DNA from: JAKAGZ01 sp964412105
Lineage (GTDB): Bacteria; Bacteroidota; Ignavibacteria; Ignavibacteriales; Ignavibacteriaceae
Direction: 5' to 3'
NCBI GenBank assembly: GCA_964412105.1
Contig: CAYPNM010000012.1
Location: 1-64,000, forward strand
DNA length: 64,000 bases
In this document: one piece after another, positions 16,316 to 25,015 of the stretch
Position numbering within the stretch: position 1 is the first letter of the stretch
Layout: each line of letters opens with the position of its first letter
Notes under the pieces: model-generated
What the model was told of the DNA's origin: nothing
Databases searched by the model: none
The model's input: only the letters and a program-made list of their open reading frames with translations
Made by a program: the position numbers and the translations under genes

Positions 16316-18991
16316 ATGAGCAATGAGAACCATAAAGACATTGAATTAAAAGAACTGGAAACCAGAGAGTGGTTTGAATCATTAGATTATGTAATTGAAC
16401 ACAGTGGTGGGGAACGTGTGAAGGAACTTCTGCATCAGTTACAGATAAGAGCCCTCAAAGCTGGAATAAGCATTCCTTTTTCGGCTAACACTCCCTATAT
16501 AAATACAATCCCAAGAGAAAAGCAGCCTCCCTTTCCAGGCGACAGAGAAATTGAAAGAAGAATAAAAAGCCTGATCCGGTGGAATGCAATGGCAATGGTT
16601 GTAAAAGCAAATAAGCAGGAATCAGGAATTGGCGGGCATATTTCAACCTACGCATCAGCTGCAACTTTGTATGAAATTGGATTCAACCATTTCTTCCGCG
16701 GTAAGGGCGAAGAATATGATGGTGATCAGGTTTATTTTCAGGGACACGCTTCTCCCGGCATTTATGCCAGAGCTTTTCTCGAAGGAAGATTATCAATTAA
16801 AAAACTTGAAAACTTCAGACGCGAGTTAAAGTCAGGCGGTGGTCTATCTTCCTACCCTCATCCCTGGCTTATGCCTAACTTCTGGGAATTCCCTACTGTA
16901 TCAATGGGACTGGGACCGATTATGGCAATTTACCAGGCTAGGTTCAACCGTTATCTGGAAGATCGAGGATTGAAAAAAAATAATAATCATAAAGTGTGGG
17001 CATTTTTAGGTGATGGTGAGACTGACGAACCAGAAGCGCTGGGAGCTATAACCCTTGCTGCAAGAGAAAAACTGGATAACTTAATTTTTGTAATCAATTG
17101 TAACCTGCAGAGACTTGATGGGCCGGTAAGGGGTAACGGAAAAATAATTCAGGAACTTGAGGCAGCATTCAGAGGTGCCGGGTGGAATGTTATAAAAGTT
17201 ATCTGGGGTGAAGATTGGGACCCGCTTCTCGAAAAAGATAAAAACGGCAAACTGGTTAAAAGAATGGGTGAAGTTGTTGACGGACAATATCAAAAATATT
17301 CAGTGGAAACCGGAGAATATATACGCGAACATTTTTTTGGAGTTGATCCTGAATTGCTGCAAATGGTTGAGAATTTTTCAGATGAACAATTGAAGAAGAT
17401 GAAAAGGGGTGGTCACGATCCTGAGAAAGTTTTTGCTGCTTATAAAGCTGCTGTTGAACATATAGGCTCACCGACGGTGATCCTGGCCAAAACTATTAAA
17501 GGCTATGGATTAGGTGAAGCCGGCGAAGGTAAAAATATAACACATCAGCAGAAAAAACTTAATGAGGATGAATTAGGTGAATTCAGAACAAGGTTTGGTA
17601 TTCCTATTTCAGATGAAGAGGTAGCAAAGGCGCCGTTCTACAGACCTGCAGATGACAGTCCTGAAATTAAATATATGACTGAACGAAGAAAAAATTTAGG
17701 TGGATATGTCCCTTCTCGAAAAACTGATATCCGCCCTATTAAAGTTCCACCCGAAGACATTTTTGAAGAATTTTATAAAGGCACAGAAGGAAGAGATGCT
17801 TCTTCTACTATGGTTTTTGTGAGGATTCTGGCTAAACTATTAAAGGATAAAGAAATCGGAAAATACATTGTTCCCATCGTGCCCGATGAAGCAAGAACTT
17901 TTGGAATGGAAGCTTTATTCAGGCAGGTTGGAATTTATGCCCACGCAGGCCAATTGTACGAACCTGTGGATAAAGCCAGTCTTCTTTACTATAAAGAAGC
18001 AAAGAATGGACAGATACTCGAAGAAGGAATTACTGAAGCAGGCTCTATTTCTTCATTTATTGCGGCAGGTACGGCTTACACAACTCACGGATTAAATATG
18101 ATTCCCTTCTTTGTTTACTATTCAATGTTCGGTTTGCAGAGAATTGGTGATCTTGTCTGGGCCGCAGGCGATATGAGCTGCAAAGGATTTCTTATAGGTG
18201 GTACTTCAGGAAGAACTACTCTGGCAGGGGAAGGTCTGCAGCATCAAGACGGAAACAGCCACCTGCTTGCATACCCTGTTCCAAACCTGGTAGCCTATGA
18301 TCCGGCATTTGCATACGAGCTGGCCGTAATCATTAGGAATGGAATTAAGCGTATGTACGAAGATCAGGAAAACGTTTTTTATTATATCACGGTTATGAAT
18401 GAAAATTATCCAATGCCTGAGATGCCGAAAGGTGCTGAGAAAGGAATTGTAAAAGGAATGTACAAGTTTAAAGCTTCAACCAAAAAAAGTTTCAAATTAA
18501 AAGCTCATTTGTTCGGCAGCGGAACTATACTAAATGAAGTTTTAAAAGCTCAGGAAATTCTGGAAAAGAACTATAAAGTAGCCACCGATGTCTGGAGTGT
18601 TACAAGCTATAAAGAACTTAGAAAAGATGCCCTTGAAGCTGAAAGATGGAATCTTATGCATCCAACTGAGAAACAAAAAGTGCCATACATTACAAGCACA
18701 CTCCAAAATGAAAAAGGTGTTTTTGTTGCTGCATCTGATTATGTGAAAGCACTTCCTGACTCGGTCGCAAAATGGTTTCCGGGAAAATTATATTCCCTTG
18801 GAACTGACGGGTTCGGAAGAAGTGAAGGAAGAGCGTCGTTAAGAGATTTCTTCGAAGTTGATGCAAAGCACATAGCACTTGCTACACTGCATTCGTTTGC
18901 AAATGAGAAAAAGATCAAAGCTGAAATTGTTAAAAAAGCAATGAAGGAACTAAAGATTGATCATAATAAACCAAACCCGCTGGTTTCATAG
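16316..18991 (+). CDS. aceE: Pyruvate dehydrogenase E1 component, homodimeric type
   Basis: An 891-residue thiamine-diphosphate enzyme that decarboxylates pyruvate and acetylates the lipoyl group of E2. It is close to the 887 residues of the E. coli enzyme. The ThDP-Mg motif is GDGETDEPEAL...NLIFVINCNLQ (about residues 232-263). Upstream motifs GGHISTYASAATLYEIG and QGHASPGIYARAFLEGR are typical of AceE, and the C-terminal domain includes WSVTSYKEL and TDGFGRSEGRASLRDFFEVD. A single-chain E1 rather than split E1-alpha/beta is notable for this group. It is the first gene of an aceE-aceF-lpdA operon, 46 nt before aceF. Confidence 0.97.
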   Translation: MSNENHKDIELKELETREWFESLDYVIEHSGGERVKELLHQLQIRALKAGISIPFSANTPYINTIPREKQPPFPGDREIERRIKSLIRWNAMAMVVKANKQESGIGGHISTYASAATLYEIGFNHFFRGKGEEYDGDQVYFQGHASPGIYARAFLEGRLSIKKLENFRRELKSGGGLSSYPHPWLMPNFWEFPTVSMGLGPIMAIYQARFNRYLEDRGLKKNNNHKVWAFLGDGETDEPEALGAITLAAREKLDNLIFVINCNLQRLDGPVRGNGKIIQELEAAFRGAGWNVIKVIWGEDWDPLLEKDKNGKLVKRMGEVVDGQYQKYSVETGEYIREHFFGVDPELLQMVENFSDEQLKKMKRGGHDPEKVFAAYKAAVEHIGSPTVILAKTIKGYGLGEAGEGKNITHQQKKLNEDELGEFRTRFGIPISDEEVAKAPFYRPADDSPEIKYMTERRKNLGGYVPSRKTDIRPIKVPPEDIFEEFYKGTEGRDASSTMVFVRILAKLLKDKEIGKYIVPIVPDEARTFGMEALFRQVGIYAHAGQLYEPVDKASLLYYKEAKNGQILEEGITEAGSISSFIAAGTAYTTHGLNMIPFFVYYSMFGLQRIGDLVWAAGDMSCKGFLIGGTSGRTTLAGEGLQHQDGNSHLLAYPVPNLVAYDPAFAYELAVIIRNGIKRMYEDQENVFYYITVMNENYPMPEMPKGAEKGIVKGMYKFKASTKKSFKLKAHLFGSGTILNEVLKAQEILEKNYKVATDVWSVTSYKELRKDALEAERWNLMHPTEKQKVPYITSTLQNEKGVFVAASDYVKALPDSVAKWFPGKLYSLGTDGFGRSEGRASLRDFFEVDAKHIALATLHSFANEKKIKAEIVKKAMKELKIDHNKPNPLVS

Positions 18992-19037
18992 CAAAATTAC
19001 TGAATTGATATAGAAAATTTTTAATAAGGTTTTTACA

Positions 19038-20696
19038 ATGGCTTTAGATTTAAAATTACCGGAACTTGGCGAAAACATCGACTCTGCCGATGTTTTAAAC
19101 GTGCTGGTAAAAAACGGGGATAAAATTGAAAAGGATCAATCAGTCATAGAGATAGAAACCGACAAAGCAACCATCGAAGTGCCATCTACTATCTCTGGAA
19201 CAATAACCGATATAAAAATAAAGGAAGGCGACAAAATAAAAGTTGGCCAGATTATTCTCACAGTAGATGATCGCGGAAAATCTCAGAATAAAAAGATAGT
19301 AGAGCAAAAAGCTTCTGATACCGAAATTAAAAAAGAATATAATTCTGAAAAACACGAGGAGAAAAAAGGAAGCAGTTTAGATCAGCAGGAAAAAGTTCCA
19401 TCAGGAGAAAAGAAGACAATTAATTTCAAGTTACCTGAACTGGGCGAGAACATTGAAACTGCAGATGTTTTAACTGTTCTGGTAAAAAAAGGTGAAATAA
19501 TAAAGAAAGATCAGAGTTTGCTTGAAATAGAAACTGACAAAGCAACCATTGAAGTGCCTTCAAATGTTGGTGGAAAAATTTTGGATGTGCTTATCAAAGA
19601 AGGCGAAAAGGCTAAAGTCGGACAAATTATTTTCAAAATAGAAACAAGCGATTCTACTGAAGAAAATATTAAAAAAGAAACACCTAAGGAAGAAAAACCC
19701 GAGCCTCCTAAAACTGAGGAAGAAATAAGACAAAAGGGGGAAGTCGAAGTTTATCAATCACTTGAAACAGAAAGCCAGCCTCCGATAAAAAGAGGAGCTG
19801 CACCTGCCGCACCCTCTGTGAGAAAATTAGCTCGGGAACTTGGCATTAATATTAATAAAGTTCAGGGTTCGGGACCGGCAGGCAGAATTTCAATGGATGA
19901 TGTTAAGGCTTACGTTAAAAAATTAAATCTTGAAAAGGGTCCGGGACTGGGTTTTGGAATTAAAGCTGAACCGTTGCCTGATTTTTCGAAGTTTGGAGAT
20001 ATTACAACTGAACCGATGAGCAAGATCCGCTCAGTAACAGCCGATCATTTAAGCTATGCCTGGTCAACTATTCCTCATGTTACCCAGTTCGATATAGCCG
20101 ACATAACAATCCTGGATCAGGCGCGTAAAGCCTATAACCCGAAAGTCGAAAAAGCTGGGGGTAAATTAACCGTTACCTCAATACTTATAAAGGTTATCGC
20201 TGCGGGAATGAAAGCTTTTCCAAAGTTCAATAGCAGTATTGATATGGAAAAGAAAGAAATTATTTATAAAAAATATTATAATGTTGGAATTGCTGTTGAC
20301 ACTGACAATGGATTGATTGTACCGGTAGTTAAAAATGCTGATAAGAAAAACCTGACTGAACTCTCCGTGGAAATGGGTCAATTAGCCGAAAAAGCAAGAA
20401 ATAGAAAAATCTCTCTGGATGATCTGCAGGGCGCTTGTATGACTATTACAAATCTTGGTGGAATTGGAGGCACTTCATTTACACCAATTGTAAATTCCCC
20501 GGAAGTTGCAATTCTTGGAGTGTCTCGAAGCAGCTTCAAGCCGGTTTATATTGATAAAACCTTTAAGCCAAGACTAATGCTCCCGCTTTCTCTTTCATAT
20601 GATCATAGAATTATTGATGGTGCAGATGCTGCCAGGTTTTTAAGATGGGTATGTGAAGCGCTTGAGCAGCCTATGAAAATACTTCTCGAAGAATAA
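19038..20696 (+). CDS. aceF: Dihydrolipoamide acetyltransferase (PDH E2) with two lipoyl domains
   Basis: A 552-residue E2. Two lipoyl domains (about residues 1-77 and 130-207) each carry the lipoylated Lys in IEIETDKATIEVPS, and they are joined by Lys/Glu-rich flexible linkers. The peripheral subunit-binding domain lies at about 256-295 (APSVRKLARELGININ..GSGPAGRIS). The catalytic acetyltransferase domain follows, ending with the LSYDHRIIDGADAARFL active-site His/Asp motif. The enzyme moves the acetyl group to CoA and forms the complex core. The start ATG follows an AAGG-type site. It lies between aceE and lpdA, 21 nt before lpdA. Confidence 0.97.
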   Translation: MALDLKLPELGENIDSADVLNVLVKNGDKIEKDQSVIEIETDKATIEVPSTISGTITDIKIKEGDKIKVGQIILTVDDRGKSQNKKIVEQKASDTEIKKEYNSEKHEEKKGSSLDQQEKVPSGEKKTINFKLPELGENIETADVLTVLVKKGEIIKKDQSLLEIETDKATIEVPSNVGGKILDVLIKEGEKAKVGQIIFKIETSDSTEENIKKETPKEEKPEPPKTEEEIRQKGEVEVYQSLETESQPPIKRGAAPAAPSVRKLARELGININKVQGSGPAGRISMDDVKAYVKKLNLEKGPGLGFGIKAEPLPDFSKFGDITTEPMSKIRSVTADHLSYAWSTIPHVTQFDIADITILDQARKAYNPKVEKAGGKLTVTSILIKVIAAGMKAFPKFNSSIDMEKKEIIYKKYYNVGIAVDTDNGLIVPVVKNADKKNLTELSVEMGQLAEKARNRKISLDDLQGACMTITNLGGIGGTSFTPIVNSPEVAILGVSRSSFKPVYIDKTFKPRLMLPLSLSYDHRIIDGADAARFLRWVCEALEQPMKILLEE

Positions 20697-20717
20697 TTTT
20701 TAATTTTGGATCTTTAA

Positions 20718-22136
20718 ATGATTAATACTCAAGTTGTAGTAATTGGTGGTGGACCTGGCGGTTATGCTGCGGCCTATTTAGCTTCCGATTTAGGAATGCA
20801 GGTTACTCTTGTTAACCTCGACAAAAATCCCGGAGGAGTTTGTCTCTATAAAGGCTGTATTCCCTCTAAAGCATTATTGCACGTTGCAAAACTTATAAAT
20901 GAAACTGAAGACGCAAAAAAATGGGGAATTGAATTTGGTAAACCAAATATTGATCTGGATAAATTAAGAAACTGGAAAGACAGTGTTGTAGAAAAGCTAA
21001 CAAGTGGGGTCGGTCTTGTCGGCAGGCAAAGAAAAATAAGTTTTGTTCAGGGTAAAGCGAGTTTTGTAAGTTCATCAAAACTTAAGATTGATAAAATTGA
21101 AGGGGGTACGGAAGAACTGGACTTCGAAAAAGCAATTATTGCTACCGGCTCGGTAATTGCGACAATTCCATCACTTAACCTGGAGAGCAAAAGAGTTCTG
21201 AATTCAACTACTGCTCTTGAATTACCTGCAATTCCCAAAAGATTACTCGTTATCGGTGGCGGATACATAGGCCTTGAACTGGGCTCTGTTTATCAGGCTC
21301 TAGGCAGTAAAGTCTCCGTGGTTGAGATGACTGCCGGCTTGCTTCCCGGCGCAGATAGAGATCTCGTAAATTTTCTTGCTAAAAAAATTGAAAAGTCTTA
21401 CGAAAAAGTAATGCTGAATTCAAAAGTAATAGAGATGAAAGAAGTAAAAGATGGAATTACTGTAAAGATCCAAACTTCAGGGGATGGAAAGATTACAGAA
21501 GAAGTTTACGATTATGTACTTATGTCAATTGGCAGAAAACCCGATACAGCAGGATTAGGATTAGAAAATACAAATGTAAAATTAACTAATAGAGGCTGGA
21601 TAAAGGTTAACGAGCAAATGAGAACAGATGATCAGAATATTTTTGCTATAGGTGATATAGCCGGTGAACCCATGCTTGCTCATAAAGCTTCTCATGAAGG
21701 AAGAGTTGCTGCCGAAGTGATTGCCGGTCATAAAGTAGCATTTGAACCTCTGGCAATTCCTGCAGTTGTTTTTACCGATCCGGAAATTGCTTGGGCCGGT
21801 ATAACTGAAAGTCAGGCAAAGGATAAAGGCATCAATTATGAAATTGCCAGATTCCCATGGGCAGCATCGGGAAGAGCACTTACGCTTGACAGAAGCGATG
21901 GAGTAACAAAATTAATTGTCAATCCGGAAACACAGAGAATTTTGGGCATTGGTATTTGTGGACCGGGAGCGGGAGAATTAATCGCCGAAGGAGTGCTGGC
22001 AATTGAAATGGGTGCTAATTTAACTGATTTGAGACTTACAATTCATCCGCATCCGACTCTTTCAGAAACAATTATGGAATCAGCAGAAGCTTTCTTTGGA
22101 CAAAGCACACATATGTATAAACCCAAAAAGAAATAA
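20718..22136 (+). CDS. lpdA: Dihydrolipoyl dehydrogenase (E3)
   Basis: A 472-residue FAD disulfide oxidoreductase that reoxidises the E2 lipoyl groups with NAD. It starts with the FAD dinucleotide fold VVVIGGGPGGYAAAYLASDLG. The redox disulfide is in GGVCLYKGCIPSKALL (about residues 39-54) and a second Rossmann motif LLVIGGGYIGLELGSVYQALG binds NAD. IFAIGDIAGEPMLAHKASHEGR is the second FAD motif, and HPHPTLSETIMESAEAF holds the His-Glu base at the dimer interface. CLYKGC in place of the usual CLNVGC is a mild variation. It is the last gene of the PDH operon. Confidence 0.97.
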   Translation: MINTQVVVIGGGPGGYAAAYLASDLGMQVTLVNLDKNPGGVCLYKGCIPSKALLHVAKLINETEDAKKWGIEFGKPNIDLDKLRNWKDSVVEKLTSGVGLVGRQRKISFVQGKASFVSSSKLKIDKIEGGTEELDFEKAIIATGSVIATIPSLNLESKRVLNSTTALELPAIPKRLLVIGGGYIGLELGSVYQALGSKVSVVEMTAGLLPGADRDLVNFLAKKIEKSYEKVMLNSKVIEMKEVKDGITVKIQTSGDGKITEEVYDYVLMSIGRKPDTAGLGLENTNVKLTNRGWIKVNEQMRTDDQNIFAIGDIAGEPMLAHKASHEGRVAAEVIAGHKVAFEPLAIPAVVFTDPEIAWAGITESQAKDKGINYEIARFPWAASGRALTLDRSDGVTKLIVNPETQRILGIGICGPGAGELIAEGVLAIEMGANLTDLRLTIHPHPTLSETIMESAEAFFGQSTHMYKPKKK

Positions 22137-22264
22137 ATATATTTTTGTTTGGAACTAAATTAAACTGAGCTTGTCCCACTTATCAAAAATATATTCTCAT
22201 TTCGTTCTAAAATCTCTATCTTTAATTTTTGTTTTATACTTTGCACTTATATACAAACTATACT

Positions 22265-24418
22265 GTGAATGATATATTAACTAATAAACTATCCTTCTTT
22301 TCCGTGTGTTTATTCATTTTGATGTTGCAGGCTACATCCCAAGCACAGAATAAAACAATTTATGCTGTAAGAGTTAATACTCCTCCTGTTCTGGATGGTG
22401 TGCTTAATGATTCTGTTTGGGCACTGGCAAAACCAATTTCTGATTTCACTCAACAGGAACCAATCGCAGGCAATAAAGCAACATTCAAAACCGAAGTAAG
22501 AATTATTTACGATAGTAAAAATCTTTATGTAAGCTTTATGTGTTACGATAATGATCCCAGTAAAATTATTGCACGTGCGTTAAGGCTCGATGGTGCTTGG
22601 GGAGCAGATGACAACATTTCTTTATATTTTGATACTTTCAATGACGATAGAAACGCATACTGGTTTGGGACCAATCCTCTTGGTATGCGGGATGATGCAT
22701 TACTAACCAGCAGTAATGGCTTCAGTGGATTCCATGAAAGCTGGAACGGTATCTGGGATGTAAGTTCCGCAATAGTAGATAGTGGTTGGAGCACAGAAAT
22801 GGTTTTTCCATTTTCAACTTTTAAATTCTACGATAAAGATGTACAACATTGGGGGGTAAATTTTCAACGAGTGATACAAAGATTGGGAGAAACCGATCAA
22901 TGGGCCGGCATCGGAAAAGATAAGGACTTCTTTAATATTTCTTTTGCTGGGGATCTTCTGGGAATAAATGGAATTAAAAGAGGAAATCCCATATATTTAA
23001 AGCCATTTGTAACTGCAGGAGCAGAGGCAACTAACGAGGCAAACACTTATATTCATAAATTAGGATTAGATGTAAAATATGGAATAGCACAGGCACTATC
23101 GCTGGATCTAACATTCAATACAGACTTTGCACAAGTGGAATCTGACAGGTCAATAATAAATCTTACAAGATTCCCCCTTTTTTTCCCAGAAAAAAGAGAC
23201 TTCTTTCTTGAAGGAGCAAGCGTCTTTAACTTTTCTTTTGGAGGAAATGATAATCTCTTCTACAGTAGAAGAATAGGGATCCACAATGGTCATGAAATTC
23301 CGATAATTGCCGGAGCAAAGTTAGTAGGCAGAGCTGATAAAATGGAAATTGGTTTTATAAATATGCAGACTAGGAACGAGGATATATTACCTTCCACTAA
23401 TTATGGAGTAGCAAGAGTTAAGTATGATGTATTTGATCAATCGTATGTTGGTGGATTTATATCAAACAGAGTTTCAAGAGATAATTTTAATAGGTCACTT
23501 GGTCTTGATGCTGTGATGACGACCAGTTCTTTGTTCGGAGATAAGACTCTGTCCATTGGTACAAATATTGCAAAGACTGATGAAAAGCACGGGCCTAAAA
23601 ATTCTTGGGCAGGAAGGTTTTACCTTGATTACCCAAACGACCTTATTAACCAGTTTATGGCATATACTTTTATACAGGAAAATTTTAACCCTGGAATTGG
23701 ATTTGTATCAAGAACCGGAACCCAGGAATTTGATTATAATCTTGATATCTCACCGCGTATTAATTGGGGAATTATTAACCAGTTAAGGTTCGCACCAATT
23801 GAATCAGGGTTCCTTTATGATAGAGATAATAACCTGCTTGGCGCTGATATTACTTTTCAGCCTTTTGGCTTTTCTACCATTCATAATGATAATTTCTCTT
23901 TCCAAATCGACAGGCAATTCGATTACGTGCAAAATTCATATACAATCTTTAATAATACTACTATTCCGGCAGGAAGATACTGGTATACCAATTATGACCT
24001 GCAGCTGGGAACAGGAAGAGGACGGCCATTATATGGTAAAATAGAATTGAATACAGGAAATTATTATACTGGAAAAAGAAATTATTATTATACTGAATTA
24101 AATTGGATCTCGGATAAACAGTTTACGTTGTCAGTAGACTATCAGCGTAATGAGATTTCTCTTCCTCAGAACAAATTTACAACAAATGAGGTCGGAGCAA
24201 ATTTGCTATACGATTTTTCCACAAAGACACACACCTCGATTTTTGCGCAATGGAACAATGGTGATAAAGATTTAAATATTAATTATAGATTCAACTGGGA
24301 GCCCGAAGTTGGGAGCAATTTCTATTTAGTAATAAATCACCTTATTGATACCTCCGGTAAATTGAGGACAAAAGATTTTGCAATATTAGCAAAAATAGTC
24401 TGGTTATTTATAATTTGA
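22265..24418 (+). CDS. DUF5916-type outer-membrane protein with N-terminal CBM9-like domain
   Basis: An exported protein of about 717 residues. A signal peptide (LSFFSVCLFILMLQATSQAQ) precedes a domain with PPVLDGVLNDSVWALAKPISDFTQQEP, the opening of carbohydrate-binding module 9-like domains. The long C-terminal part carries DUF5916 hallmarks such as PLFFPEKRDFFLEG and NLFYSRRIG, and its alternating aromatic strands suggest an outer-membrane barrel; it ends in hydrophobic residues. The role in this family is unknown; binding of sugars or another ligand at the surface is inferred. The start is uncertain: no ribosome site is visible, and I prefer the GTG at 22265 over the TTG at 22229 because it gives a cleaner signal peptide. 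YjjX follows after 16 nt. Confidence 0.78.
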   Translation: MNDILTNKLSFFSVCLFILMLQATSQAQNKTIYAVRVNTPPVLDGVLNDSVWALAKPISDFTQQEPIAGNKATFKTEVRIIYDSKNLYVSFMCYDNDPSKIIARALRLDGAWGADDNISLYFDTFNDDRNAYWFGTNPLGMRDDALLTSSNGFSGFHESWNGIWDVSSAIVDSGWSTEMVFPFSTFKFYDKDVQHWGVNFQRVIQRLGETDQWAGIGKDKDFFNISFAGDLLGINGIKRGNPIYLKPFVTAGAEATNEANTYIHKLGLDVKYGIAQALSLDLTFNTDFAQVESDRSIINLTRFPLFFPEKRDFFLEGASVFNFSFGGNDNLFYSRRIGIHNGHEIPIIAGAKLVGRADKMEIGFINMQTRNEDILPSTNYGVARVKYDVFDQSYVGGFISNRVSRDNFNRSLGLDAVMTTSSLFGDKTLSIGTNIAKTDEKHGPKNSWAGRFYLDYPNDLINQFMAYTFIQENFNPGIGFVSRTGTQEFDYNLDISPRINWGIINQLRFAPIESGFLYDRDNNLLGADITFQPFGFSTIHNDNFSFQIDRQFDYVQNSYTIFNNTTIPAGRYWYTNYDLQLGTGRGRPLYGKIELNTGNYYTGKRNYYYTELNWISDKQFTLSVDYQRNEISLPQNKFTTNEVGANLLYDFSTKTHTSIFAQWNNGDKDLNINYRFNWEPEVGSNFYLVINHLIDTSGKLRTKDFAILAKIVWLFII

Positions 24419-24434
24419 AAATTCAAAAATTATT

Positions 24435-24971
24435 ATGACTAAAATACTTGTAGGTTCAAAAAACCCTGTAAAGATCCGCTCTGTTGAAGAATCGTTTGAA
24501 AATTATTTTGAAAACATTGAAGTTATCGGAATTGATGTTAATAGCAGAGTATCTGCCCAACCCGTTAATGATGAAACTTTTGAAGGAGCAAAAAATCGAG
24601 CCTTTGAATTAATAAGAAAAAACAAAGAGGAGAAATTAAACGCTGATTTTTTTGTGGGAATTGAAGGTGGAATAACTCAGATTTATTCCAAATGGTTTGC
24701 TTTTGGCTGCATGTGTATCGCCGACAAAGATGGGAAAACCGGATTTGGAACTTCGGCACATTTTGAATTACCTGAACGAATAGTTAACGAATTATTGAAC
24801 GGTAAAGAGCTAGGTGATGTTATGGATGAAATTCAAAATAAATCAAACACAAAACAAAAGCACGGTGCTATTGGTTATTTTACAAACGGTGCAATAGGCA
24901 GGGCGGAGTTATATATACCGGGATTGATAACCGCTTTAATACCATTCCTTCACAAGGAACATTACTTTTAG
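24435..24971 (+). CDS. yjjX: Inosine/xanthosine triphosphatase (YjjX/DUF84 family)
   Basis: A 178-residue house-cleaning nucleotide pyrophosphohydrolase. It begins with ILVGSKNPVKIRSVEESF, and has SAQPVNDETFEGAKNRA (about 36-52) and FFVGIEGGI (about 70-78), the conserved core that binds phosphate and metal and removes ITP, XTP or oxidised nucleotides. HGAIGYFTNGAIGRAELY near the C-terminus completes the family pattern. Length agrees with E. coli YjjX (about 170). It lies 16 nt after the DUF5916 gene and 44 nt before the second BNR gene, so it may be transcribed with either. Confidence 0.92.
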   Translation: MTKILVGSKNPVKIRSVEESFENYFENIEVIGIDVNSRVSAQPVNDETFEGAKNRAFELIRKNKEEKLNADFFVGIEGGITQIYSKWFAFGCMCIADKDGKTGFGTSAHFELPERIVNELLNGKELGDVMDEIQNKSNTKQKHGAIGYFTNGAIGRAELYIPGLITALIPFLHKEHYF

Positions 24972-25015
24972 AATATATTACTTAATGAGTGCTAAATTAA
25001 TTTAAAGGTATTAAA

